Of a stretch of DNA of 64,000 nt, positions 11,199 to 22,313 are shown in pieces. The notes beneath the pieces are model-generated. The model saw only the letters and a list, made by a program, of their open reading frames with translations, searched no databases and was not told where the DNA came from. Made by a program: the position numbers and the translations under genes. The stretch is from NCBI RefSeq assembly GCF_033568475.1, contig NC_133122.1, positions 136,345,402-136,409,401 on the forward strand. Direction: 5' to 3'. How positions within the stretch are numbered: position 1 is the first letter of the stretch; the number at the start of each line of letters is the position of its first letter. The stretch comes from Henckelia pumila. Taxonomy: Eukaryota > Streptophyta > Magnoliopsida > Lamiales > Gesneriaceae.

Positions 11199-13085
11199 TG
11201 AAAGAGTGGGTGCCCGGCCAACTTGTGGCTAAGGGCTTTTGTGACTCTATGTGTAAACAATCTTTTTTTAATATAATTTACACTTTTATATTGGCATTTA
11301 CTTTATATTTTATCATATTATTATGTTGTGACGTACTATACGATATTTAGATAAAGACCTTGAATATACTAGAGTGCATGTAAGATGTGATAGTAGAATT
11401 GAATGACTATCATGAAACACATCTTATAATCACTGTATATTCTAAACAGTTTCTAGTCAATTGAGCCGTCCACTAATAAGGATAAGGATTGCTCGAGATT
11501 GAGACTAGCATTTGCAATGCCTAGTACCACGTTTCATTGGTATAGAACATAGAGATATTCAAAGCATGCAAATGGATATTCATATGATGGATGATCGAAC
11601 TACCCTATTCGAACTTTCCAAGTGGTTATCATTAATTGAGTGGATAAGTCCGCGGTTTTGGTTGTACAACATTAGTCCTTACTACTTGAAACATCATGGA
11701 GACTCTATATGTTAGTACTGTACTTTGACTCGTTTACCGACTCTCTGAGGGTCATCAGGTGTCGAGATTGGGTACAGTTATGACACATATAGGAGTCAAT
11801 GCTTTGTTGTCAAGGATTCACCACACGCTTGCGAGTGTGGATATCCTATGCGATCTGAGAAGATATTAGTGTGACAAATCTCTGGCCATGGTACATGATG
11901 TGCTTTAGGTTTCTTGGTTTCCTAGTAGCACATGCGATGTCACTATTTGATCTTCAAGATGTATTGAATAGTTATCGAATCTCGAACGACTCTCGATGTA
12001 CCAATGGTTGTTGATTCGATCGGGATATATGGTTGAAGGGACCATACTGTACGCTAACCAAAACCTACTGGTTCTTGCAGGCACTATCAGGGATACCTAG
12101 GGAATCATGGGGCGATGTTGTTAGGCGCTCTTACCATGATTCGATGGGTAAGTCGGAAATTGTTGTTCCGAGTCACAAGGAGTTGTGAGCCCACGGCTAG
12201 CTGTATCTCTGAATCATTGAGGGTTACACAAGTAATGGATTTCTAATCCCCGTTGAGATAATTAAATTTAAAAAGTTAAATTTGGCGAAAGAGAAGTTGG
12301 ACTTCTTAAGTAAAGGGAGTGGAATTTCCTAAAATGACATAGGGATGAGCATTTTTGGAAATCACTGAATTCGAATTCAGAAAAATTATCTTGACTTTAA
12401 AAGGTGCAGAAATGGTTTCTGTGCACATTGGTGAAATTAGTTTATCAATCGGAGTCATGATGAATTCTATATTAATTTCTATAATAACAGACTTGGCTTG
12501 TTGGGCTTAAGTTATGACTAATGGGCCCTAAGGTGTTAGTGTCCTATTAGATATATAATTAGTCCAGTACAGAAATTATATATAGGGGTTGATGGGATTT
12601 TCGACACACACAACCTCATAATTAAAAGAGGAATTTTCGAAAATCTTGAGAGAGTGTCTCAAGAGGATTTTCAAAAATCAGTCTTCCTTTTTGAGAGAAT
12701 TCAGTCTGTGATTTTTCTAAAAAATTACATTCTGAATTGACAGATCAAATCTGTAAATCTTTTCGATAAACATCTGATTGATTTCTAGTGCAATCAATCA
12801 GAGGGTTTCAGTTTTCTATTCGTGGACCTAATTCAGGAGTTGATCGAGCGAGTCATCGGTTCCTGGGATTTACAACAAGAGCAAATTTAATCTGTTGGAG
12901 TCCATAGTTCAAGCCATAGCTTGAAGAGGTAAAATTATAATTGTTATTATTATTTTACTTGTTTATTTTAATCGTAAGGATTTGATACCCATGATATGGA
13001 ATCGTTCCATATCAGAAAAGAAAAATTTTTAAACTTCCGCTGCTCCGGGTATCAGATCTAACTGATCTGAAAACGTGTTCCAACA
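11199..13085 (+). repeat. 3' LTR of element A
   Basis: About 1887 bp, from TGAAAGAGTGGG to GTTCCAACA. It is colinear with the B LTR in opposite orientation but clearly diverged, with many scattered substitutions and small indels. TG...CA ends are present. The 5' partner lies outside the window. Confidence 0.9.
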
Positions 13086-15020
13086 CTGGCCTTAGGATAT
13101 CTACCTATAGACACATCTGGATGTAACTCAGGTCTGATACGCTTTTCAACTAGATCAGCCCTTGATTTTGCATTGTATTTCGTACGTCAGGAAACATTCA
13201 TGACTTTGTTAAAAACATTTTCAAAAACATTCTTCTCAATGTGCATCACATCCAATTGTGTCTGATAAGATTGGTACGCCAATACGGTAACTCCCATAGA
13301 ATATTGTGTCTTCTCCAACCACATTTTGCAAGATGGCAAATCTCTATGTTACTGCTCTCAACGTCGACATTACGACAGTAGAAAACCATAATCATCTAGT
13401 TCACTTAGCATCTCGGATCCTATTCTAATGGCAGGAGCTGACTGAAAAACCCTTCTTCCTCGTATGAACATGTTTTTCTTGCGCCGTAGTTGGTGATCAT
13501 TGGGCAGAAACTTCATGTGGTTGTCGACCACAACATCTTACCACTGTGCACTAGATGGAACGCTTCCGAATCAGACATGCAAAGAGGGAATGCTTGTTTT
13601 CCATATGTGCTCCAACCGAAAAGCATTGCATACGCTGGGAAATCACTTATGGTCCACATCAATGCTGCTCTCATCGTGAAGTTAGTATGCGAGTGTATGT
13701 CGTATGTGGGTGCTCCATCGTACCAAAGTTGTTTTAACTCGGAAATCAATTGTTGCAAGAAAACATCAAGCTTATCCTTTGGGTTACTCGGTAAAGGTGC
13801 GATCACGGAAAGAAACATCACCTCATCCTTCATGCACATCCAAGGTGGCAGATTGTACGGGTCACAATGACGGGCCACGATGATTATTGTTGCACTGTTT
13901 GCCCAAATGGTTGAAACCCATCAGTTGAAATTCCTAACCTGACATTCCGGATTTCTTCAGCAAACCACGGGTGTGTTTCATCGAAATGATGCCATGCTGA
14001 AGAATCATATGGGTGTGTCATTGTATCTAGGTCAAAATGGTGGTCATGATGTCATCGCATATGTGAAGAAGTCGCGGTAGATGCATATAACCGCTGGAGA
14101 CGAGAAGTGATAGAAAAATAGTACATCCTCTTGTACGGAACGTCTTTCTTATGATTTTGCTTTCCCCTTCAACGAGACGATTTATAACGAGGATATTCGC
14201 ATATCTTACATTCAATTAAGTCTGAAACTGTACCCCAGTAAATCATGCAATTATTCTTACAAGAGTTGATTTTCTCGACGGGGAGACCTAGGTCTTTGAT
14301 GAGCTTCTTCGTCGAATTAAAACAGGAAGGCATGTGGTTATCGGCTAGACATAACTCTGACATTAGCTGGCACATGTCATTGAAGTTTCTTTCGGACATA
14401 TTGCGCTCATGTTTCATCTTCAATAATCTCGCAAGGACGAACAACAAAGAGTGGCCGTGTGGATTTTCGTCCCAAATTTCTTTCTCCGCTGATTTTATGA
14501 GGTCATACAACCCTTTGATATAGTCGTTGGGTGTTTCTACGTGATCGATATTGGGGTGTACATATTGTGATGGAACTTCTTCATGATAATCTATAGGTAT
14601 TTCTTGTCCAAGATCATTTTGAGTAGTGAAGAAATATTCTTGATCGTGAATATGAAAACTATGATTCAAATGTATGTTCTCGTTCTCCAAAATCATGTTC
14701 TGAGCCCATGAAGAATACGGAACATCTGGATTGGTATTTGTAAAATATGGACAAATATACCCTTCTTTGTGAAAATGCCAATTGTAATAGTTTGATACAA
14801 AACCATAATGACCTAAGTGCACTTTCATTGTGACCGCGTCTAAGAAGACCTTGTCCTGGCACTTTTTGAGGTTACAAGGATAACGTACTTTATCCGCTGA
14901 TAAACATTCAACATGACTAAGAGCAAAGACCATGAATCCATCTACACCATTAATATACTCATCAGTAACATATCCGTTTTGCAATCTACGATGCATCCAC
15001 CTTCTATCAGCGTGATCCAT
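13086..15020 (-). pseudogene. TNP2-like CACTA transposase (decayed)
   Basis: Starts with ATG at 15018-15020. Residues 4-80 match the plant transposase-associated domain (RRWMHRRLQNGYVTDEYINGV, FALSHVECLS, CNLKKCQ). A linker follows, ending in a cysteine pair near 14180. A frame change follows, and the next pieces read as the Transposase_21 region: ISTDGFQPFGQ near 13900, then an open stretch from 13878 (MKDEVMFLSVIAPLP, SNPKDKLDVFLQQL, FTMRAALMWTISDFPAY, GWSTYGKQAFPLCM), then WELPYWRTNLIRH and LDVMHIEKNVFENVFNK down to 13090. Stops and frameshifts separate these pieces. The protein would bind element ends and cut DNA. This copy is truncated at 13086 by Copia A. Confidence 0.85.
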
Positions 15021-15153
15021 ATTCTCCTAAAAAAACAAAGGTATATGCATATTATTTGATTGATTATAATTAATATTTTGCATATATATAATATATATTC
15101 TATATATATATATATATTATATATATCTATAGAAATATACATATATTGTAAGT

Positions 15154-15472
15154 ATAAATTAAGGAAAAATAAGTTTTTTAGTCCAGTAACTTTATTTCCT
15201 TTGGGTTTTGGTCCATTAACTTTTTCGATTTGGGTTTTGGTATACTAACTTTGCATTTTCAGTGTTTTTTGGTCCACCTGCATACGTATCATCTTCTGAT
15301 TGGTCCACGTCATCATTTTGGACAAATCAGAAGTCGACACGTATGCAGTTGAACCAAAAAATACTGAAAATGCAAATTTAATGTATCAAAACTCACATCG
15401 AAAAAGTTAATGGGCCAAAACCAAAATATGGACAAGTTAATGGACCAAAAAACTTATTTTTTCATAAATTAA
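15154..15472. mobile_element. MULE-like MITE with 9-bp target duplication
   Basis: The element proper is 15163-15463 (301 bp). Its ends are inverted repeats: GGAAAAATAAGTTTTTTAGT on the left and, on the complement of the right end, GAAAAAATAAGTTTTTTGGT. The inverted pairing continues inwards through the CAGTTAATGGACC-like words to a central hairpin. ATAAATTAA flanks both sides exactly (15154-15162 and 15464-15472). A 9-bp duplication fits Mutator-like elements. There is no coding. It sits upstream of the TNP2 start, inside the CACTA element. Confidence 0.85.
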
Positions 15473-16019
15473 TGCATATGTCAAAGAATATATCTAGTTT
15501 ATTTCTTATATATATAGTTCAAAATTTTCATAAATTAAAAAACGCTCGAATTCCACCTTTTATCATGTTCAATCCATTATTAAATCTAATTTAAATTAAT
15601 ATTCATAATTACAAATGAATTGTTAATAATTAAACATCAAGTTAATAAACTAACTTGAATTACAAATTGTTTGAATAAAACACTACAATCCATCTAAAGA
15701 TCAAATAAAAAAATAAAATATGAAAATAATGGGACAATTCAGATGAGCCAAGAATGAAATCGATCAATAATGAGAGTTGAAGTTGTACTTACTTCCACGG
15801 ATAAAGAATCCGCAATAACTTGGCAAATCGTCGACGGACAACGGCTTCCGAATATGGGTTCGATGTTACAATTTTAAAATTTAAAAAAAATAGGCACCGA
15901 TAGAAAGTCCCAAACAAGAGGAATATTTCGGAATTACTCTCCCATGTAAATTGCGAAATCTGACAAGAAACTTATTGGCGGTCAAAGATGGCGAAATCTG
16001 AAAGAAGGTAAAGAAAGTT
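15473..16019. other. CACTA interior, no gene seen
   Basis: AT-rich, with no supported coding or RNA. It lies between the MITE and the duplicated segment, upstream of the transposase reading. Confidence 0.5.
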
Positions 16020-16211
16020 GAAGAAAGAAAAAGAATTATCTGAAATGGGAGAATGGAGCAGGGGCAATAATAATATCTCATTTACCCACGGTTTTAAAAA
16101 CCGTGGTTAAATTAACCACGATTTTATAAAATTAACCACGGTTTTTAAAGAAAAAAAAAAGAATTATCTGGAATGGGAGAATGGAGCGGGGGCAATAATA
16201 ATATCTCATTT
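16020..16211. repeat. Direct duplication of about 128 bp period in the CACTA element
   Basis: A segment of about 64 bp containing aagaattatctg, gggagaatggagc and ggggcaataataatatctca occurs at about 16020-16083 and again at about 16148-16211. A cluster of ACCACGG-type motifs lies between the copies. Confidence 0.8.
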
Positions 16212-16380
16212 TTAAAATCGTGGCTAAATTACCCACACTTTTAACAAACAGTGACTCCTTTAGCCACGGTTTTTTCAAACTTTATCTAAATTTAACCACG
16301 TTTTTTAAAAACCGTGGTTTTAATTCAAAAGAGTTTTTAAAATCATGGATAAATAGCTACGATTTTTAAAACCATTAATC
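16083..16380. repeat. Internal cluster of CACGGTTTTTAAAACCGTG motifs
   Basis: At least eight full or decayed ACCACGGTTTT/AAAACCGTGGT words, like those at the element end near 18690-19200 but far inside the element. It may be an inner copy of the subterminal array or the trace of a second, related CACTA end. Confidence 0.7.
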
Positions 16381-16598
16381 AAGTTTGAATTACCATAATT
16401 TATAATAATAGATATAGATATTTCAAGACAAGTACTCACAAATAACCATGATACTTAAATAAGAATTACCAAAATTCATACGCAAAAGTAGACATTGTTC
16501 ACGAAATTAAACACCAAACTAATTAAAGACCATAAGGTTTTTCAACAAAATAACAACTCCCCGACTCTTGATTCTCACTATGCAAATCATAATCGACA

Positions 16599-16896
16599 TC
16601 ACAAATTGTTCAAGTTATCATCCATGTCCACAAAAGCATGCATGTGCATATCACGATCTTGAGTTATGTGATGAGCTGCTCCCCTTCGTCTCTTGACTTT
16701 GTGAGACATGTCCGCTGTGGGATCCACATGACAGTTGTAAGAAATGAACCGACTCCAATGATGCCACGCGTGCCTTCTGCTCCTCACACTCTCGAAGTAC
16801 TTCTACTACTATGTCATTCGCTTCTTTGGCGCTTTGAGTTGCTGCTCGTACCTCCTCACGTAACCTTCTAATGACCCTGCACCGACCGAGCCACAA
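16599..16896 (-). pseudogene. Possible second CACTA protein, C-terminal fragment
   Basis: A short minus-strand open frame with a heptad-like helical stretch (RLREEVRAATQSAKEANDIVVEVLRECEEQ) followed by a serine-rich tail. Coiled-coil tails of this kind end the plant Ptta/En/Spm-type (Transposase_24-like) proteins that accompany TNP2 in CACTA elements. No start or upstream domain is recognised. The position, between transposase and terminus in the same orientation, fits, but the call rests on composition only. Confidence 0.35.
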
Positions 16897-16899
16897 ACA

Positions 16900-18060
16900 T
16901 ATTACAGATCTTTATTGATTTCAGACAAAAACGTGTAACATAATCAAAATGATTTGCAACGATTATTCTATATATTAATAATTCATAGCCTACTCATGTT
17001 CGATCCATATGAACTCCCTAGGATTCCCACCCTCATCAACATTTCTTTTAGGTAGCATACTCGAATATTTCTTGTAACGACATAACTACACATGAGCTTC
17101 ATAATTCATGCATACTGAACAATAACCAATAACAATATATTAAGTAAAGAGAAAAGTTTATTATATATCACTACAAATAATTGTAACTACTCATACAATG
17201 AGTTTGAAATCAAAACCATGACTATACATACCTCTAATTTATTCAAATATCAAGCCATTTACATTAACAAATTTATATGTCAATAATGATGTGATACAAA
17301 AGATGGTTCCTCACTAAGATACTGCATTAAGGTTCCCGTTATATTCCTTCATCCCACATGCACACACAATAAAATTTGAACTAGAAATACTAAGGTCTTC
17401 GCTATGTGATATTAAATTTTGGTTTCAAACAAAAGTATGAGACAAACAATTAGGTCCACGTGAATCTTTTTTTAGGATACAATAACTTTTATTGCTTTAC
17501 CTAACATCATTCAACCATAATTCCAAGGGTTTGGGAAAAATTGTTAAAAGTTGTGAAAAAAATTAAAAATCCGAAGTCACAAATCCATGACATTGTCATG
17601 ATTATCGTTACCGATTATGATGTAGCAAAATAGTAGTACAATATATATATATTACCACATCGTATAGATCGATCTTATAAAATTTTAAAAATTTTATAAC
17701 ATCTATATATCAACATAAGAAAATCAATAACAAGGATAAAAGGGATCGACCGCGGGAAAGGGGGAGAAGATGGATGAAGAAGAAACGACTCGATTTGAAA
17801 TAAATCGCAAGTAAAAATAACACATATTCAACGATCTAAAGCTTAATTAGGGCGAGATTCTTCAAGATTTATGTACTAAATTGAAGTGAAGATGGAGATA
17901 TTACGTTCATTTGGAGATTCCGGCCGGCTACTAGGCGGCAATTCGTCGTCTTCAAGCGGCGTCCAGGGTAAAAGGGAGAAAATTAAAGGAAAGAGGGAAC
18001 ATGGTTTGGGGAAGGAGAGAGGTTAAAAAGAAAGAGAACGCGATTTTTTTAAAAAAAAAC
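16900..18060. other. CACTA interior, no gene seen
   Basis: AT-rich sequence without supported coding. The part 17740-18010 is purine-rich with a short GC-richer patch (ggccggctactaggcggc near 17920) that could be the start of a leader or first exon of the element's transcript on the minus strand. This is not demonstrated. Confidence 0.4.
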
Positions 18061-18067
18061 TATGCAA

Positions 18068-18240
18068 ACACGTTCGAGCACAACATCTCGAAAAAACCAT
18101 GCAATCGCGCTCGAGAACAACATCTTGTGCTCGAGCACGCTCATAAACTTATGTCTCTGCCCAGGGCTCGCTAGAGCACAACTTCTTGTGCTCGAGCGCA
18201 CCCTAAACAGTAAGTTGTACATTTTGTCACGCTGGAGCAC
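18068..18240. repeat. GCTCGAGCACAA / TTGTGCTCGAGC inverted repeats
   Basis: Several copies of cgctcgagcacaa and its complement alternate over about 170 bp. Two near-palindromes stand out, at about 18106-18141 and 18168-18203. They lie 0.5 kb inside the outer subterminal array and could be a different set of protein-binding sites. Confidence 0.7.
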
Positions 18241-18299
18241 AAGTGCTATTTTTTTTTTATAAATGTTTTTTGTCGCACAAATACTTTAAATGGGTAGAT

Positions 18300-18330
18300 A
18301 TTAATAATAATAATAATAATAATAATAATC
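18300..18330. repeat. (TAA)n microsatellite
   Basis: About ten AAT/TAA units in a row. Confidence 0.9.
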
Positions 18331-18689
18331 AATGAAAAATATGTATCGCAATAAAAATAATTATATTATTAAAATTATAATAATATATTCAAAATGAAAT
18401 TATTACATACTATTTATATAAAACAACAATAATAATATAGCTGATATCTTTGATTTTTTAAAAAAAAATACTACATTTATTACAAATAAATAATAATGCA
18501 AAAATTTTTGGGATAATACTTGTATTAAATTAATAAGCTAAGATAATAATAGCAACAATAAATTTTATAGTACTGAGAAAAAAAAAAATTCGAAAAAAAC
18601 ACCATCACTAACAATACTAAAAACAATAGATTCAATAACGATAAAAAAAAAAAATAGAGTTGATAACAGTAAATTGATGTATATCTTCT

Positions 18690-19195
18690 CTATTAAAAAA
18701 CCGTGGCTAACTCTAACCACGGTTTTTTAAAAACTGTGGTTATTTAACGACGGTGTGAAAAAATCGTGGGTATAAATATCCACGGTTTTCGATATCGTGA
18801 AAAATTAACCACGGTTTGTAAACACCGTGGCTACATTAGCCACGGTTTAAAAAAAACGTTGCTAAATTTAACAACGGTTTATAAAACCGTTGTTAACTAA
18901 CCACAATTTTTTAAAAAAACATGGTTAAGTAACCACGGTTTTTTAAAAACCGTGGCTTAAATTGCCATGTTTTTTAAAAACACGGTTTTAAGCCATGTTT
19001 TTTAAAAACCGTGGTTACCTAACCACGGTTTTAAAAACCGTGGTTAATGCTACCCACGGTTTGAAAAAACCGTGGTTATATAACCACGTTTTTTAAGTAA
19101 CCACGGTTTTTCAAACCGTGGTTACTTAAATACGGTTTTTTAAAAACCAGTTGTTAGTTTACACACGATTTTTTAAAAATCGTGGCTAAACTCGA
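18690..19195. repeat. Subterminal repeat array of the CACTA element
   Basis: About 500 bp made almost wholly of palindromic words of 20-30 bp: ACCACGGTTTTTTAAAAACC and variants (AACAACGG, CCATGTT). In the En/Spm family such subterminal motifs bind the element-encoded TNPA-type protein. Here the two-fold symmetry of each word would let any single-stranded form fold into hairpins. Confidence 0.85.
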
Positions 19196-19211
19196 AGTTT
19201 TTTTTGTAGTG
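19196..19211 (-). repeat. CACTA terminal inverted repeat (5' end)
   Basis: On the minus strand the element starts CACTACAAAAAAAACT. CACTA ends define the superfamily. The partner end is not in the window. Confidence 0.8.
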
Positions 19212-19800
19212 ACAAAATGATGGATGAGAGATTTTTGGAGAACGTGGGAGGAAATGGAGAGAGTGGAGAAGTTTATCATATGATATTATCATTTTTTTTT
19301 ACTTTTTGATTAAAAAAATGGAAACCAAGGACATATTAGTCTACCCAAATTAATGACCAAAATCAATTTTTCTATAGGATTAACCTATTATTAAATAATA
19401 AATATTTTGACTTGCCATTTGTATGTTCCCTCTGAGTAATTAATCTTCTTTAATTATGATAGAGATGAGTGGGAATTAAGTCTAAAACCATAAATCATGC
19501 GTACTTTGGTGACGACTACTGCATGAACTTTGACTTGATAATGAAAACTTGTGAAAGTATTTTCACTTTCAAAGTACCGTAAAATTAATGGGAATGCGGG
19601 ACACAAACGAGTGACTCGTCTATTATTGTGTTTGTAAAAACACAAACTATATGTTTTCCTTACTCACTAATACACACAAACCGGATTGGTTCTAGTTTTG
19701 ATTAAAAAGTCGACCCATATATATGAAATTTATCGATTTAATTTCCCTAAAGTAAACAAAACAAAACCATTCATAATTAAAAATCAAATCAAACCGAATT
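19212..19800. other. Intergenic, no gene seen
   Basis: AT-rich flank of the CACTA element. Nothing recognised on either strand. Confidence 0.5.
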
Positions 19801-19804
19801 TTAA

Positions 19805-20540
19805 GTTTGTTTGGGTTTGTCTTGTGATATCCCCAGGATGAGCTCAGTCCACCATACGAATGAGCTTAGCTCATCTCTCGCATCATTCCTCAAGGGCCTA
19901 AAGGCTAAAGCCAAGACCCAGGTCGGCCAAGTGGCAGGTCGACTAGGCTTCCGTAGCAATAAGACCCCAGGCCGGCTAACCCCTCAGGTCAGTAAAATGG
20001 AAGGTCGGCCAGGCTCCTAGATCAACAATACCCCCAGTCGGATAACCTCTCAGGTCGGCTAAGCTCCCAGATCAGCCAATTAACATCGGTACGAAGAGCA
20101 AGAACCCCATCACTCGAGAGATTCGACCTTGTATCTTTAGGGGAGAATTTAGACAGATCTCCATCTAGATTCACGGGATCACGACCCCCACAAATCACGG
20201 ATTCTTGTTAAGGAAAGCCGACACAAAATCCGGTAGTCTCTCCTATAATACAAGTTTTGAGATCTGAGCTCATTGTTGAGGCTTTCACTTTTTGAATACA
20301 CACAACTCACTATATTTTTTCGTCCTCATATCTGACTTGAGCGCCGTAGAAGTACATCGAAAACACCTCTCGACCCTTTCTAACACTCTTATTCGTGATT
20401 TCAGTCATTACAGGTTGAGATGTCATATATGGCTCAGCTCAACACCCTTATCTCCAGATTCAACGAGGGATCTTATATCACCACGAGATCACTTTTTGCA
20501 GATCATCATCTTGGTTTGAGTGATTTTAAACTTTCTGTTT
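19805..20540 (+). repeat. Decayed Gypsy-type LTR remnant
   Basis: Begins with repeated AGGTCGGCTAGGCT-like words (19915-20070). A TATA-like element (cctataataca near 20242) and a tail with GACTTGAGCGCCGTAG near 20335 follow. The tail resembles the GACTTAGGCATCGGAG box of the L and H LTRs. No second copy or target duplication was found, so it is a solo or truncated relic. Confidence 0.45.
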
Positions 20541-20986
20541 TCTTTAAATGAAATACTTTGACTGTTTTTAAAACTAGCTACTATAAATAGACAAATATTA
20601 AGATATTAAGGAACAGTTTGGTTTGAGTGATATGATAACTAATTTATAGATAAATAATATAATGTAAATTAAAAATAAATAAGAAAAAATAGTTAATACA
20701 TTATTTGATTTGATGGATAGATTATAATTTATTTGATTTAATTGATGTAAAATGATTAATTAATAAATAAATAAATAATATGACGAAAATAAGGCAAAAT
20801 TGATTGGTATAAGTTATATATATATTAATAATACATCAAACCAAACAATGCCTAAAACATTTGACAATATAATATAATATAATTTTGAAAAAAAAAAAAA
20901 AGGAGAAAGAGAGAGAGAAATATAATATATGATGTTATTACAAATTTAACATTAAGAATTTAAATCTTCAAATAAATTACACGGCC
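20541..20986. other. Intergenic, no gene seen
   Basis: AT-rich with TAAATAAATAAAT runs and a poly-A stretch near 20889. Nothing recognised. Confidence 0.5.
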
Positions 20987-21504
20987 ATCCATTGTAGAGC
21001 CGTCAATTTGGGTTGAGCCCGTCGAGTCGGCCCGCCCCACCACACAATTTGGGTTTCAACTCAAATAAAGGCGGGCCAACCCGCGTGGGTCACGGACCTA
21101 GGCGGGCCAACCCGAGGTGCGCCTGGAGTAAAATTTTTTAATTTTTTTTTTACTTTATGATGATGTATATGTATTTTTTTAATGAAAATTGTGATTTTTT
21201 TATTAATTATTTTATATAAAATATAAACGTGTGAAATCAATAATTAGAAATTTTATTAAAATGTTCCTATTAATATTTATTTATGAAATAAAATTTATAA
21301 TTAATTATAATGATTTGTATTTGTAGTAAGCCAACCTGCGGACCGTCCCGCTTAACTCGCAATCCACCATTGGTTGGGTCGGGTTGAGGATTTTCAGCCT
21401 GTCGAGATAGTGGGCCGACCCGTCCTCGATCGCCAAACGGTTGGTTTTTGGTGGGCCGCCCCGCCTCGCCATGAGTTTTCCAATATGAAAGCTCTAATCT
21501 AGTG
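20987..21504. mobile_element. hAT-like MITE rich in GGGCCAACCCG words
   Basis: The element is 20995-21496. Left end TAGAGCCGTCAATTTGG; the complement of the right end is TAGAGCTTTCATATTGG. Flanking 8-mers ATCCATTG and ATCTAGTG agree at six of eight positions, the expected target duplication length for hAT elements after decay. GC-rich blocks with GGCGGGCCAACCCG and inverted forms sit near both ends with an AT-rich middle. There is no coding. Confidence 0.65.
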
Positions 21505-22188
21505 TTACTTTTGTCAACAAACATTTCTTAGAAAATAATAAAATTGATTAAAAAAATAAAAAAAATCAATTACAACAAAATGTATTTCTAAAAAAAAATA
21601 AAATATTTTCTATGACTAAAAAATTATACATGTATAAAATCTGTTTGGTTTGATATTTTTTTTTAAAATATAAACTTTGAACCAAAGTAATATGTTTTAG
21701 TTTGATTGATTTTAAAATAAATCCAAACTATCAACGTTTTTCTTAGATTTAGGTAGTGTTTGAGATTATTTTTAGGAAGTGCTTTTGATAGTGTCTACTT
21801 GATGCTGTATGAAATTAAGTTATCCTAAATAAGGACTCTGTGTGATCAGTCAGTTAGGGTGAACACGTCGCTCTAAGTGACCAACTGCTCCTTATGCATC
21901 TATCCCAGCAAAATTTGGGTTGTTATCTGTGACTCTGTGTCACGAAATAAGGTTAGAAGAGCCGGGAGATATCCGTTGAAAACCATCTGACGCTCAAGTC
22001 AGCGTTCATCTCAAAATATGAATTCAAAAACTAAAAAACTTTTAGAGTATAAATTGAGAGAGAATGAGTGTGTACCATTAATTTGAAGAAGAGTCTCCTA
22101 TTTATAAATTTTTTTCAAATGGGCTTTGGGATTTCCAAGACATGGGCTTAGGGGCATAATTTGCCCACTTAGTGGGTCTCAACTTAAG
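21505..22188. other. Intergenic with an LTR-like fragment
   Basis: 21752-21797 starts GGTAGTGTTTGAG and resembles the left end of the hairpin element at 22189, so it may be a broken copy. 21798-22115 has a minus-strand TATA-like stretch (complement of cctatttataaa near 22097) and a regulatory-looking GC-richer part. It may be a reverse LTR fragment. No second copy was seen. Confidence 0.35.
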
Positions 22189-22313
22189 GTAGTGTTTGAT
22201 AGAGCTTCTAAGAAGCACTTCTCAGCTTTTCCTTAACAAAATTTCACAAATTTTTAAAATTTTGTTAAGGAAAAGCTGAGAAGTACTTTTGAAAAGCTTT
22301 TCCAAATACTATC
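22189..22313. mobile_element. Short hairpin MITE
   Basis: A 125-bp fold-back sequence. 22218-22244 pairs with 22256-22284 in a stem of about 27 bp with a short loop, and the outer arms pair less perfectly (GGTAGTGTTTGA with the complement of AAATACTATC). The target duplication is unclear. Confidence 0.7.

Larger units (their letters stand above)
1..13085 (+). mobile_element. Copia element A (3' part; interrupted by element B)
   Basis: Plus-strand Ty1/copia element whose 5' LTR and gag lie left of the window. Visible parts are the integrase and the start of RT up to 1441, then the rest of RT and RNase H from 9918, a polypurine tract, and a 3' LTR ending at 13085. Joining 1441 to 9918 across B restores a continuous pol reading (the Trp codon of an AAW motif is followed by [10 protein letters not shown]). 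The right edge abuts CACTA transposase sequence, so A inserted into a CACTA element. The right flank CTGGC would be its 5-bp target duplication, but the left partner is outside the window. Copia features (integrase before RT, SIYGLKQASRSW, YVDDILL) are clear. The clade, Tork/TAR/Angela-like, is only a guess. Confidence 0.93.
13086..19211 (-). mobile_element. CACTA (En/Spm-like) transposon, 5' part, interrupted by Copia A
   Basis: Minus-strand element. Its terminus at 19211 reads CACTACAAAAAAAAC on the minus strand, followed inwards by arrays of ACCACGGTTTTT/AAAAACCGTGGT palindromes, the subterminal repeats typical of CACTA elements. TNP2-type transposase sequence is at 13086-15020 and a possible second protein fragment is near 16600-16900. 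The left side is cut by the Copia A LTR at 13085, so the 3' half must lie beyond A. The right flank ACA would be the 3-bp target duplication, which cannot be checked here. Confidence 0.85.
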
